Shown here in pieces: positions 37,536 to 51,800 of a stretch of DNA of 64,000 bases. Each line of letters starts with the position of its first letter. Positions within the stretch are counted from its first letter, which is position 1. The stretch covers positions 1-64,000 of the forward strand of contig JACCGJ010023499.1 of assembly GCA_013407085.1 (NCBI GenBank). Reading direction: 5' to 3'. Made by a program: the position numbers and the translations under genes. Source of the DNA: Atriophallophorus winterbourni (taxonomy: Eukaryota > Platyhelminthes > Trematoda > Plagiorchiida > Microphallidae). Under the pieces are notes generated by a model, which had not been told where the DNA came from, ran no database searches, and saw only the letters and a program-made list of their open reading frames with translations.

Positions 37536-40500
37536 CTAAAAAACGACAGTGAAAAATTATTAATGTAATCACAAAACACCGGGCTACCATGGAATATGTA
37601 TGATGAATAAAAGCACAAGCCGCACAGCCATAGCGTGCACAAGCGCTAAGATACTATCAAGTTGCCCAAATCAAGACAGATAAAATAAAATTGACAATAA
37701 AACTCCAGCGTCTTTCAGCATGGATCTCACTACCTGTTACAAATCAATTTAGCACGATGTTAGCCGCACAGCATGGTACAGTACTACATGATTGCGCATC
37801 AGTGGATTATAATGCGAGATTACCACAGTTGTTCAGCAATTAGGACTTGAAAGGCAGTAAATTGATTAATTCATGAATGCGTAGAATGACACCCGAAATG
37901 TTAACACGCAAAAAAACCCGCGTATAAGGAGAACTCGTATGCAAAATGGTCAAACAATCACGGAAAAGAAACCATTGGAAAATATGTAAGTAGACAAACA
38001 CGAGACTTGAAATGTATGTTAATTAAAGCGTGCACTGTTAAGCCTGTTCGCACACACGTGTGTATGTGTAAAATCGCAAGTCTTGATTCACGCAAAGTGC
38101 CGTAACGTCTGAGACTGGGCGAAGATACTGTCAGATTACCTAAGTCTAGACAGATAAGATTCAAGAATTTATGGTATAAAAAAGCCCGTAGCTGTACAAC
38201 ACCACAGGATATTCGTATAAGATGAAATGAAAAATGGCGGTGAGACTCTAGCGTGTTTCCGTGCGAAAAATTAATTTGACATGATGTTACCTACGCGGTA
38301 CTGAAGTACGGCACAATTGAGTATCCGCGTTCACACACAACGTCTGAACAGCTGCATAGCTGAGAAGCATATTAATAGCAAAATAACCGCGGCCCACGGT
38401 AATGCTTAAACCAATCGAAAAAATGTAACATAAAATGAAATAAAATACAAACTAAATATCGGTAAATTTTATTTGTACACTGTGATTGAACAACGGTATC
38501 AAAAACCATGGTCAAACTCACCGATGGCTCTTGACGAATCGACTCAACGTTTAACCCACATTTCTCACCAAAATGAGCAAGTGAAGCGAATCGCGCTCTT
38601 TCACTGAAATACAATCAATGCTTAAATTAGAGCCAGGTATAAGAAACCGGAACCATGCAATTGCCTAGTAGGCAGCCAGCAGGCAACTTCCTTGCCAGAA
38701 CGTATTCAGTTAGCGAAACTAAAGATGCATGAAGAGAGAACACGGGGAAAGCGACAATTTCCAGAACAATCGATGAAAATGCTACAACGTATGAGAGGAA
38801 AGCTAATTTTTTTATTTACAGGGATTCTTCACCCGATGAACGTCTATCAAGCACAATTAGCGGATGCCTTCACAGACACTTCTTCATGTTAAATATGCAT
38901 GCAATCAACTTCCTAGAGAAAATGAGAGAATCAATAGGTCTTTATTTTTATTGCATAATATATGTAGATAAATATTTAGGAAAGGGTTGAGGGTTCACGC
39001 TCTAACAACGATGGAATCAGTCATTCGACCATAATTATCCGGCTTGTTGCTCAAACATTGGTTCGGGCAAGTCGATTGCATAGTAAATCGACTATTCGTG
39101 TGCAGAAACTGGGAGTTTAATGTACATATTCACTTTTCGGCAAAGTCTAGCACATGGCTCCATTATTAAGTTAAAGAGTATACCGAACTCCTTTGATTTT
39201 AAAAGCATATTTCATTTTCTCCATTTGGTTCAATCTGGTAATTGACGCTATAATGTAACGCATACCAATGACACCCAATATTCATACAAGCCAAGATCAG
39301 AAGCTCTCGATGTCGACGATCTTTTCTTCGATTTTTAAACAAGTGCTCAAGCTACTTTGGGAAGGCTTGGAACCTTCCAAATGCAGCTGTAACACAGAAT
39401 ATACATCCGGCAGAAACTGCACAAAGGTTGAACAACGTGTAAATCTAAATTCGTTTTTCTTCAGATAAAAGATTTATGGTAAAAGAGCAAATGCTGAACA
39501 ATATGATGTATGTACGAAATCATAAGGCAGAGCTAGGCACAGGTGCAGACAGATTTCAGGAGAAATGGCAGCGATACTCAAGTATACGTTCGCACGCGGC
39601 AAATAAATAAAGCACGGTGTTAGCTGCGCAGTACAGAAGTATTGCACGATTACCCATTCGATACGATAGGATATATGTATAGAATTATGATGAATCGTAG
39701 TTGCTTATTTCGATCGGGTTAGAATCAAAAAAAATATTCCGCGAATCAACAGGGTTTGGAAAATATTTTTGGGAAATCTATGCTTTATTCATTTTTTTAA
39801 AGTGTCTATCGTTGCAACCGCTGCGGGAGAGATTGTTCCTCCCGAATCGGACTGTTTAGTCATTCAAAAAGCTGTAGAACATGAAAAATTCATGCGATTG
39901 TGATGTGCATCTATGGTCGACATCGACCGAAGAGGCCAACAACAAAGTGGCTGTGTATATCAGAATCGCTGTTGGTTTTCAGTAAGCAGATGCTAGAAAA
40001 GTTTCTAACTTTTGTTTCAATAACATTTTAATCTGGGTTGAAACCGTTTCTGAGGGCAAACAGTTCCATAGAAAACTACACGTGCTTAGTTAAGTTTCTG
40101 GCGTAATGTTTCGCGTGATATTTGAAGAATAGGATTATGACTGCGTAATATACTTTAAATATATATAATATACTTTAAATTTCTTTTTCTATTTTATTTT
40201 CGTTTTTCATGTCTCGGACTGGGCAACATGACAGTATATTAGCCTATGGCTGTGTAGCATTTGACAGGGATCAGATTTGTGCATCCGAACCATACTCTAG
40301 CTACACAAGAAAGCAGGTGGGGTGCCGTAGAGGTTATTCTGTCGGTTAGTGTTAGTTCATCTCGAATGCACATGTTCAGTCGGAGTCTCAACAGCCCCTG
40401 CTCAGAGGATAAGTTATACAATCCGGGAACCATTTTGATGGCCTTATTATTAATCCTCTCGAGTAGTCTTTTTCCAAACAATTTAACCAGCCATGCGCGG

Positions 40501-43500
40501 TATGGTCCACGACTGGGTGCATAGTGTATGTTAGCCACGTGAACTTTATAATCACACACGACTTTGCCCAAATTTGAAACTCCAAGTGACATCCGATGCG
40601 CATACCCAATATCTCCTTTTTATTTAAGTTTTCAATTGATCCAGCGAAAGCATAACTACTTCCAGACTTCACATTATGCCATGTGGTAAGCTTCTCAGAC
40701 TATGCTAGGGATGTAGTTCTACTTTTCCATTCTTAGAAACAAATACACGGGCTATACTAAACAAGGCACGTATCGAGGCAAACATTCGGATGGGATTCAC
40801 ACCTTGGAAATGTTCCACCACAGAAGATCGATTTATCAAATAGAACATGATTGCTTTACAATCAAGCGTTTAAAACTGTAGGTTATTTTCCACATCTCTG
40901 TTGTTGTATCGAAACTTTATCGCGCATTTCTAAGGCGAATGTAGCAGTTCGCGACCTAGGGCACACCTGGCATCAGAAGGTTCTGCCACACCACTCAAGG
41001 GCGAAGTTTAACAACTGACGGTATTACTGTTTGGTGTAAAACAGGGAGGTTAAGACGTCTCCCAATATTCGGCCACCGACGTCTTTGTTACAGTTTGGGA
41101 GATAGTTGTTACTATTGAATACGCAACGAGGCTTTCAATGCTAAGCGCTCCGATTGTAATATTGTTATAAAGAAGCAGATTAGCCTGCAAAGGCTAAATT
41201 GGTTGGGTAGAGTTTGGCAGATGCCAGACCACTGACGTGTGTAGGCGTATGGCGTTTTTGCTGAATCATACACGTTCCATATCCTGTGACAATAAGTGCA
41301 TGGCAGATGAGATTTCGGTACTTGCTCCCGTTTTGGAGACGTCTATGAATATGATCAAAGTGGAGTATGTTACCGTTTCTAATAAAGTGGTTTATAGGAT
41401 CACTTTGCGGAAACTGAAAACTACCGGGCCAAGTGTTTCAGACAAAAATATGAAGTTTCGTATGGGAATCAGGGAAAGCGTTGAGAATTAATTCACTGTG
41501 TTTAAGCATTATGGAATTCCATATTCGCTCAGTCACAACAGATCGTGACGAATCCTGCAAACGGTTCACGTGAAACTAAGGTCGTGACACGTTAACCATC
41601 TTTTGGAGCTACTAACAGACAAGCATTAAAGGAAAGGAAGTGTATTGCGTCACTTCACAATATATCGGTGAATACGGTCTTACGTCTCATCAGCGCGCTT
41701 GTTTCGGTGTGCAATTGATGCATCCTGATAGCGTCTATCTTCACGCTCAATCCGGTGAAATTCTCGAAGCTGTGCTTTTTCTTGTTCCATTAGATGTTCA
41801 AATAAATGACGGAATATCTAGAAAAACAATTATTACTCTGAGAAATTAGAATGCAGAGTATTGTGGAAAAATATCAATGTTAACGTGTTCTGTCAAAATA
41901 ACTTTTTGGATTGGCGGTATATAGAAATAATCTGTCGAAAAAAGACACGTTTGCATATGGATTGATTTCTTGGACAATTGCCGGGGTATAGGTCTCATTT
42001 CAGTGGCACATGAAATACTGATCTCTATATCTTCCTTCACCGGTTGAGTGTCAAACGGAAAGAACAGATCCGTGAAAAACAGACAGTGTTTTATGCCGGT
42101 TGGGGTTGCACAAATTAAATCTTCAAACTCCGACAGTTACTCGAGCAACGTTACGCGTTTCGTAAACCAACTATTGTGATATTTTTCGAGACTCGCGCGC
42201 GCGGCATTCGATACAGTAGATCGCGAAAGTCTGTGCAACTGCCTGTTGAGACGAAAAGTGAATCACCAGTATGTTTAGGTCGGTTTTATGTTGTTGACAC
42301 CCGTTGCTGGCGTAGGATTGGTCGCATTTGTTAGCAGCATCGCGTTGTAAACAAAAAAGACTGCAAACTGGTGTTAGGAGCCAGAGATCACGGCCTGAAA
42401 GAATTGTTGGTGCCAGCTCGTTTGCGATTGTTTGGACAGGTTTTAGAATGATTCCGCTCGAATAGACCAGATTTCGCAGCCACAAAGTAGTGTACCACGC
42501 ACCACTTCATTGTACACTCGGACTTTAGTATGGTGTGAAACATCGTGTAGACTCCACAAGTGGCGAAGTTTAGCAAAGCTGTCGACCAATTCAAGATTGA
42601 CATCGCACCGTTAGATTTGGAAGAGAGCCGCTCCAGTCCTGGGTAAGTGTTTTACACTTGTTAGGCGCAAAGCACATGCCATGCCTTGAAGCTTCGAGTG
42701 CCAGGGCTTGTTGCATTATATGAGGGTCATCTCCCATACGTGCGGTAGCTCTCTCACCCGGCAAAGGTTCAACACATGCGCCCACCAGAGCAGCTAAAGC
42801 TTTCCTTAGGAGATCGAAGTGGAACGGCGAGATAGGGCAGCTCTGCCGCACCCCGCGAGAGATATTGAACGAGGACGGCAATTGTTCGTACTCCCGAACC
42901 CTACTCGAGGTTTGGCAATATAATGCTTTCAAGATCCAAACATACTTCTCGGGCACTCCATGTTTCGGCAGACAGTTCCAATGACTTTCGGGACCGATTG
43001 AATAGAATGCCGCACGGATGTCAAGGAATACCACGATAGTTAACCTACGAAATGCGTGGCGTTGCTCCAGTAACTGACAGAGTGTGAAGATTTGATCTAT
43101 ACACCCTCGACCGGCATGAAACCCAGTTTGCTCCTAATGGATTTGCTCTTCTCGTTTGGTACTCAACCGGTGAAGCAGGATGTAGGCCAGTATTTTAGGA
43201 GCTAATGAAATGAAACAGATACTCCGATGATTTTCATAGGAATCGCGCCGTCCTTTTTTAAAATCTGAGCAATTACTGATTCTCTCCAAGGGGTCGGAAG
43301 GCGTTACTCAGCCCATATGTTGGCGAACAGCGCTTCAAGTTCGCAAACTAGAATGAAACTGCCATCTTTAAAACAATGGCGGTACAAATACATCAGCACC
43401 TGAAGACCGATGGCGCTTAAGGCTCCGGAGTACATTGTGAATCTCTGATTGAGTGGCAGCCTCGAGAGAAATCGATCATGGAGTACAGTGTTCAATATTC

Positions 43501-46500
43501 TCGAAATCAGTGAGTGCAAAAGGCCAGTTAAACTGCTTCAAAATGTTCTGCCCATCGCTCCATGCGCCTGTGCATGTTAAAAACGGGCCAACCATCAGCT
43601 TCACGTATCAGCTAACTGATGCCTAGTCGTCCGCTTCCGGTAGTTCTGATGAGCTGGAACAATTTTCGGAAATTGCCTACAGCTGCCGCAGATTCCGTTT
43701 CCGTAGCCTTAGAACTCCACCAACTTTCCCTGTCGGTTCTCAAACTGGCAACCAGTTTACGTTCAATAAGCCTTCGTGACGCACCATGTATGCTATCAGC
43801 AGAAAGCAACCGACGTTGGTCCATTAGTTGAAGAGAATTAGCAAAAACCCAGTGTTGAGCTACACGGGAAGTCAGCCCACAACTATCCAACGCGGCTGTT
43901 TCCAAGGAGGTTTGAATCCGACTCCATTGTTCATCGATACTATTTCGGGAAACTGTAGAAAGATGTTAACTCAAATTGGCCTGAAACCCTCGGAGAACCG
44001 GGAGATCATTAAGCCTGGCAACATTCAGCCGCCTTGCTACGTTTAGCATCAAGACGCATCGAGAGCCTAGCACAGACTAAAACATGATCTGACTCTAGAC
44101 AGGTACCCCAGTATAAAAGGCAATCTTGCACACTCCCTCGCCACGATTAGCTGATAGCAATATGGTTAATTTGTGTGGACGAGGCTACCGATGGAGATTT
44201 CCAGGTGGAGCAGTGACGGTTCGAATGGTGGAAGTTAGTGCTGACAGAATATTCGAAGTGGCTATATTTGGAGACCTTCTGTCATGGGTACCCAAAGAAC
44301 AACAAAACGGAAAACCGTCATCAAAAATGTTTGCATGCAGTGTGACATCGTTGAAAGCATTGTAAGTAGAGAGCAGAGAGCACGGGATCTGTCATATTTA
44401 CCTATATTTTCATAATTGCTTGTGGGCGTGATACTACCAGGTTGCCCAGGCCGAAGTAGGGGGTTGGCTTAGGGGGGTCCACACGGAGCCTTTGGCTAAA
44501 AACCCTGAACCACAGGGCAGTGTGTTGAGACTGAGTTTATCTGACCTCTATCCATCGACCTTCATGATATGAGTAGCTCTGCTGGCACCAAAAGACTCCA
44601 CCCAGTATAACTCAATGGGTCATGGAGGTACACAAACCATCGCACCACGTAAAGGTCCAGTCTCAGCACGACGGCAAGGTGCAAGTTGACGACCAATGAC
44701 ATTTCGACATGCTTCACCTAGCGGGTACTATCATTATCATGAACAAAACATGTTCAAGGTGAATGGTTTTCAGCTGAAGTCTAGCAACTGGCTTCCATAG
44801 TTCGTGCATTATATATCCAGAAGCAAGCGTGCGAGGAGGTGCACCCTAGCTTCGACGCTCTTAAATTGTTGTTGTGCATCTACGCATAGACAACCTGAAA
44901 GTCTATCATCAGAGGCGCAGTCAATGATACTTTGACGGGCTCAAGCCTCGTAAATTTATAAATGCATACGCATAAGTAATATACGATCGCGCGCAACCAT
45001 ATGAGGTCGAGCAAATGATTCATTTACAAAAAACTCACTCGTTCTTCATTCAAAATTTTCGCAATTTTGCGAGTGCGGTATTCTTGCACAAATTGACGAT
45101 AGTGATTGCGTGCTCGCACCAACTGGCGCCGCTGTTCTTGAGCTTTTGCACGCAGAATACGATCGGTGGTTGATGCGTCGTAATTTCGATTCAGAATGCG
45201 ATCTGCACGTAATTCGTGCCGCAAGAGTTGAGCAAGTCTGCGCTTCTGACGTTCTTCTATCCACGTAAGGCGACGATCGAAGTGCGAGGTGGTTGGAACG
45301 GCTTGACATAGTCCATCAGCTAAGAAACAAAATGTATGATGCAAAGTATTCGTTGCTATCCATAATTGCTAGACGGAACACCAACATGGAAACACGTTGA
45401 TGATGTTCGCTGATAAGCAATACAAACCCAGAGGCTGAAGATTAATATAATTTAAAACAAACCTTGAAAGTGTAATCAGAAAAAGTGAAAGATTAAGTAG
45501 AATTCAATAGAGGTAGACAGATAGTTCAAAATGAAAAATAGTTTATATTGTAGACCATTTGCTGCACGATGATTGCACGGAATTACTGCTACATAAAATG
45601 TAAGAAAAGGAAGACTGCTTCCTGGCAAAATTCAGAGGTTAGATTTGATGCACTGTGAATAAATTAGAGCCAGTTTTCCACTACACGCAATTCATCTATC
45701 GGAATCAGGTAAAGCAACATATTGTGATTTTGAGTTAGAAATCAAAGGACAAATGTGTAAATTTGTCAGACACATTTGCATCTGTGGGAGAAGGCGTACT
45801 CTGCCTTTTTGAAATAATCGCTGATCGATTCTACCGATCATTTACCTCTATTTATTTACTGATTTTTACATCGATTTAGTTAGGTTATCAAACTCATATC
45901 TGTCTAGGCCTGGGCAACCTGACAGTATCTTAGCCCACGTACAGACTCCGACGGTGTGGCACTTTGCCTGGATCAGGTTTGTGATTTTACCATCATCAAA
46001 CTTGCATTACCTTTAAAATGTAGTACTGCATTCAAATTCAACAGTTTCAAAGCTTAAAACGACGAACCTTACTGCATCCTCCCGATGAACGCCAATATTC
46101 TACAGACGTTTTGCAGTGTAAATGCATGTAGTATGCCCACGATATCGATTTTTAGCTTATTATCAGGTTTCGGCTTGCACACCTGTATGTAAAATCACAA
46201 GCCTGGAGTCGGACAAAGCGCCACACACTCATAGACTGTACGCCGGCTGAGATATTGCTACATTACCTAGGCCATAAACATATATGAAAAGAGAGTTGCG
46301 TACTTTGCACCGATAGACGAGATTACTCCTAGAATTTCAACAATGTGCAAATGTGCAGCATTTCTATATTGCGCAAGTAGCAGCGTGATAAACAGATTTG
46401 TTGCATGCAGAAACACGCTGGAGTCTCACTCTCTTTTTCGCTTATTTCTATCTAGGTCTGGGCAACCTGATAGCATCTTAGCCCATGGGCGATCTTTGAC

Positions 46501-48788
46501 TGTGCGGCACTTTGCCAAGATCCAAACTTGTGATTTCATACATATATTCTCCTAATTGAGTATTCGCCAGGATATGTATAAATTGCGAAAATAAACAGAT
46601 TCAATTCACTAGCAGTGTAACGTATGTAAGACGCGGCAATCGATGCATGTCAAACGAACGTGATCAGAACCGAGTGGCCTGTGGGTTACATTTTCATCCA
46701 AAGGCTTACATTGACATCCAAAACCGTAATTTTATTTAGGTAAGCGATACTTTAACCAAGGTTTTGGTTGGAATATTCACGCTTATTCATAAGAAAATGC
46801 TTTTATACGTGAATTTTCAGAAACAACATTAACGTAACCACACAAAAATACTTTTACAAAAACTTTAAGCAAACATTGTAAGGGCGAGAATTCAATGTCA
46901 AAATTCACACCGTCAGTCGCCTCCTTTGATCAAGAATAACGTTCGCTTGATCGATTAAACAGCGGGCAAGGTAAGGGACAAAGAATTTCTGAATTTTTCA
47001 GTCCCCGAATAACAGACGAGATAGTGGCTTCGCGTAGATGATAACGATTTGCAAACCATGAGGACCTCATGCAATGGGCGTGTATTATCGGACGAAATGA
47101 CTGTCAGCAATATGCCAAGTTCAAATTAGCGTCGATCGACGATCATATATCGAATTAACTCGGTAGAGGCATAGCTCAGTCGTGCGATAACCTGAATGCT
47201 TATTATGAACATCAGGAAATCCTTTTCAAGTAGACCGAGAAAAATAATAGGGGATGCATTGAAGAATTGACAGTCAAATAGGCAAGGGAATGATCATGCA
47301 TTGCAAAGCAATCTGATCCGTTACCATACCAAAAATTTAAAATTTATCTAACCTATGTATATGTATAAAAGCACAAGCCTGATCGAGGCAAAGTGCCGCG
47401 CAATCAGAGACTGCACGTGAGCTAAGATACTGTCAGGTTGCCCAGGCCTAGACAGATATGAGGAAGAAAAAAGAACATCATCATAATTCAGAAAGATTTC
47501 CTAATCAGCGTTGATACATGTTAGAAGCTGAAGGAATCATTCAGGTACAAAATATAGCATAGAACGTAGACGCATTAAAGTCACTAAATCAAACGAAAAA
47601 CGAAGGAATCGAAGTTTAGAGAATTTGCATATAGCTGACGAAGCAATATCCCGTTTGAACGAGTATGGCATCCAAGTTATTGAACGATCTTCCAGTATAC
47701 AAACTGGTACTCGTACTCGCAAAACATCAACGACAAATCAAAACAACCATAAACGAGTTTGAAACCACGTACAAAATATTATCTTGGATGTGAAATAGTA
47801 ATAACCGAAAAATAAGAAATTGACTTACCCAATTTTTTGTTCAGAATGCGAATATCGTGGTCATCAATTTTGAGCGATGGGAATGATTCCAAAAGGTCTT
47901 CGATTAAGCTATTTGATTGATTCTCATTTGGCGTAACTGGCCGAGATTTGGCAACGGAACGATTGGTGACAGCCAAAAGATGGTCACAAGGCTTGATTAG
48001 GCCAGTGGAACTTTTAGAATGTTTGAGAGTGCTTCCGATAGAATTAAACTTCAGTTGCTTAGTGGATAATAGAGAAAAATGGATACCAGGATCAAGTGAA
48101 GGGAAGAAAAAGAGCGAACTTTTTATATGAGTATCCACACCAACAAAGTGTGAGTAGCCTCTACATCGACACAAAAATATTAATGAAAATCAAGTCAGCA
48201 ATGGATTCCCGACTGCTTTGACAAACGATTTTATTATAAAAGATAATATTGCATTGATATCGCTTGTTGATGAATTGGGGCCAGGAAATGAGTTATGTTT
48301 ACAACGCAATGGGAATCAAACATTCATGAAACGTTATCCACTTTTATGAAAGTCCATGAAATCCGGACAGATGCAAACAAAAAAACAAATGGAATGAGGA
48401 AAGCTATATCGAAAGACACATTTCCATAGGTAACAAGCTCACGCCGTTAATTGAAATTGAAATTAAACAACATATTAGAATCTTGTTGGTGAACCTTATT
48501 ATATAGTAGTGTAATAAACCATGGCAATATTGGATCACAAGGACCCTTAATTAAAAGCAGCCTGTAACGAATATATAAAGATTGATGTTAAAGGCTACTA
48601 GATGTCTTTATCCTTCGTCCGATGTCCCTCATTGATTTATATGGCAACTGCACGAGAATGATGTGTGTAAATGGACAAAAAAATTACCCACTGTTCCCCT
48701 CTCACGGTTTCTACCCGAATTGTACTCCCTTTCTCGCTTTGTACATCTCATTGTTTATGTTGAACGCCACCATATATGTATCAGATTG

Positions 48789-48826
<38 letters not shown>

Positions 48827-51800
48827 GGAAACAAACTTCGAACTAAACAGACAGACGGTTGTTGAGATATATCCATCTGCAGTCTGGTTAAAAGAATGAC
48901 ATGCCCGGCAAGGTCCAGCAGAGTAAACCTATATATATCTATAATATATATAATATATAGATATATATATAATATATATATATATATAATATATATATAT
49001 ATATAGTTAGCTCGAGCTTTCTTTAGACCATAAGTGCAAAGAGCGACTCAACCTATGCAGTTTTGAAGCGACTACCAGTGTTCATAGGTTGAATCTGCTG
49101 GACTTGTTTTGCTGTGAACGCGTGTTTGAATTGCACAGCATAATGAGGTTCGCACATATGATTGACATCCATCCGTGACTTGCCAGTCAATTTCGCGTGG
49201 TGAAATCTAGTCTAGTGAAGATTGAATTGCTTTATACAGACCAACGAATGGGCAATATCGCATTCTTCGCTTTTGGTGTTATATTGCGAGTATAACACTC
49301 TTCATATTGGCGAGTCTAGAAAGAATATGATGAAGCTAATACCAGGGCTTAGGAAAAGAATGTTTCTAATAGAAATTATTCAGTGACTTTGTACGGAATG
49401 TTGCTAATGGAATAAATATAAGTGTATGCACAGTTCTAAAAACGCTGTTTAATTTCATTTATTTACCTACCACACAGTTTCGTAGACAGCTTTGCCCAGA
49501 CTCGTGATTTGCATTAATTTTTTAATGAAATTAGAATCACCCAATACCTCGCAATTTGCCACGATTTAGGGATTGTTGTCAGAATAAGACAAAAGGCGTC
49601 TTTTTCAAGAGTAGTCGCAAACAACGTCGATATATCAACCTCGACGAGCATAAATGTAAAGCGATGCATTTGTGATAAAAAATTCAACCCAATCGTTTCG
49701 CTTCTACTTGGTTCGGCTACACTTTGGTTAGCTGTTTCACATGTCAAACCAAAATCGAGGTTCATCCGAGCACTTCCTTTTCCGAAATGTGTTAACTTGT
49801 TCTTCTGGCATACCAGTGTCTGGTAGCCACATCTCCAGGCAGTCACTTCATTTTCCGGCGTTTTAGTTCACCTATTAACAAATGATTTTCGCACATTTTG
49901 AGGTTCAGGACCTCGTCGCGAAATTCAAGCCGCGTGGGCCGCTCGTTCTGTGTTCCTAGTTTCAAAGGTGTTCTCTTTTTGTTGGCACCGTTTCGCTGTG
50001 GCAATAAAATGCAGTCTGCTTTTCATTTGGTTCCTAATTCCTACGAATCCAATGAGAATGGTATCTCGTAGTGAGATAGGACATTATTGAGTGCGGGCTG
50101 CTACTGTTGATTGGGGAGAGCGTTGACCGTTTAATGAGATATGAAAAATCTTTTAAAAATCATCCACAGGCGTGACCTCTATGCAAACAGTGTTAAAGCG
50201 TTTAACCAGTAATTGATGCTTCTTGCGTTATTATTCACGAAGTTGGAATGGAATACCCGCACCATTGGTCCACTGAGATATACGACACTGATGAAGAAGC
50301 TTTTTGTGTTTCCAATTCCAGTGTTTTCAATCCATGAAACCATTGAAACAAGAACAATTAAACTGTACGGTTTGAACAACAATGTCGCAGTTGACAGGAC
50401 TAAACTGAGTACAACTACACACTGTTTGATGCTACTCTTGAAGCATGCACCACTATTAAATATAGACACAAGGTGGTTGAAGTTTGAAGTAAAGGATGTC
50501 TCCTCCTAGACATAGAAACACTGGAATCTAAAGCGAACTGAATTTGATGCGGCAGTCCCCCATCATCGCCATTTTCCATGTAATTATTAGCCATTGTACC
50601 GAGTCACACGGGACCACGCGTGCATGCCAGGACTGAAACTGATACAAGCTAGATGATAGGCATTGTACTGCAGGGGCTCCATACCAGTGTCACTAAGAAG
50701 TTGACTGTGTTGAACTCAAATACTAAGCTGGCGCAGGATTATTGTGAAACAACTTCTTACCAAACAGACAGACAGGTTGTTGAGAATATATCCATCTGCA
50801 GTCTGGTAAAAGAATGACATCCCGCAAGAGCATACATTTTAACCAGTAATCAAGACGAAATGCGCTTACGAAACTTGATATTTTAAAAATGAAAATACAT
50901 GATTGTCAGCCATCCAAGTTGATACTGAAAAGGAACCATGTTCAAGAACATCAAAGCTGACACCCGTAATGCGTAACTAAAACAGCATAGATTGTTTTAC
51001 ACAGTCTCTGAATTCGTGCACTATTCCAAGTGAACGGATATGCCATCATTCAGTACTAATGTGGTGTGCAGTTGAAACCCTGACAAATTGATTCATTATC
51101 GGTATTCAGGCACACTGGAGTTTTTCGTTACCACGTAGGTCTGCACAACCCGACAGAACATCGGCCTACGTGCAACTTATGTATTTAGACTTGTAAATTA
51201 TTGTTATATGTCTACATGAATCTAAATCAGAATAACAGTAAATGACATCCGGAACGAGCAGGTCAACATAAAAGAGAATATAAACACGTAAAATTGAAGT
51301 GTTTTCAATTCATAAACATACAACGACACAGACAACTTACCTTTGGGCTATGACGTTGGGCAACCATATTGGATGTGTAACGAGATGACTTAGTTTTAGG
51401 ATTGCAGTTACCGACGTTTATTGAGGTTAAACACTGCAAGAGTTTCTCGCGCAGAAAACGTTCTTTTTCACGGTTGGTAATGCATTGCGCAGTGGTTGAA
51501 TTGATACAGTCTATCTTTCGATATATATTGTCCCTTTTGATGTCATGGTGATCACTTTTTATAGTACGATTAGCAGGTGAATTTGATTCCCCGTCTGATG
51601 GTGCAAGTTCAACAGCTGTGAATTCCCGTTCATATGTTGTGGCGCTGCTGATGGCAGAAAAACAAAGGATTTCTGGTGAATTTTCCAATCAATATGAAAT
51701 ATTACTATATTAGATATTGAAGTGGATGCTGAACTGTATAGAAAGCTAAAAGTGATCTTATTAAATTCGATTTGGCCTATACAATATCAAAGAAAAATTT

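Noticed and set aside
37370..37552. 60-codon plus-strand ORF
   Set aside because: It is the antisense of the CEP95-like terminal exon.
41640..41849. 69-codon plus-strand ORF
   Set aside because: It overlaps the minus-strand CEP95-like exon 6, whose splice sites and phase are far better supported.
47163..47225. tRNA-like sequence GGCATAGCTCAGTCGTGCG
   Set aside because: It resembles an A box, but no B box or cloverleaf pairing follows at the expected distance.
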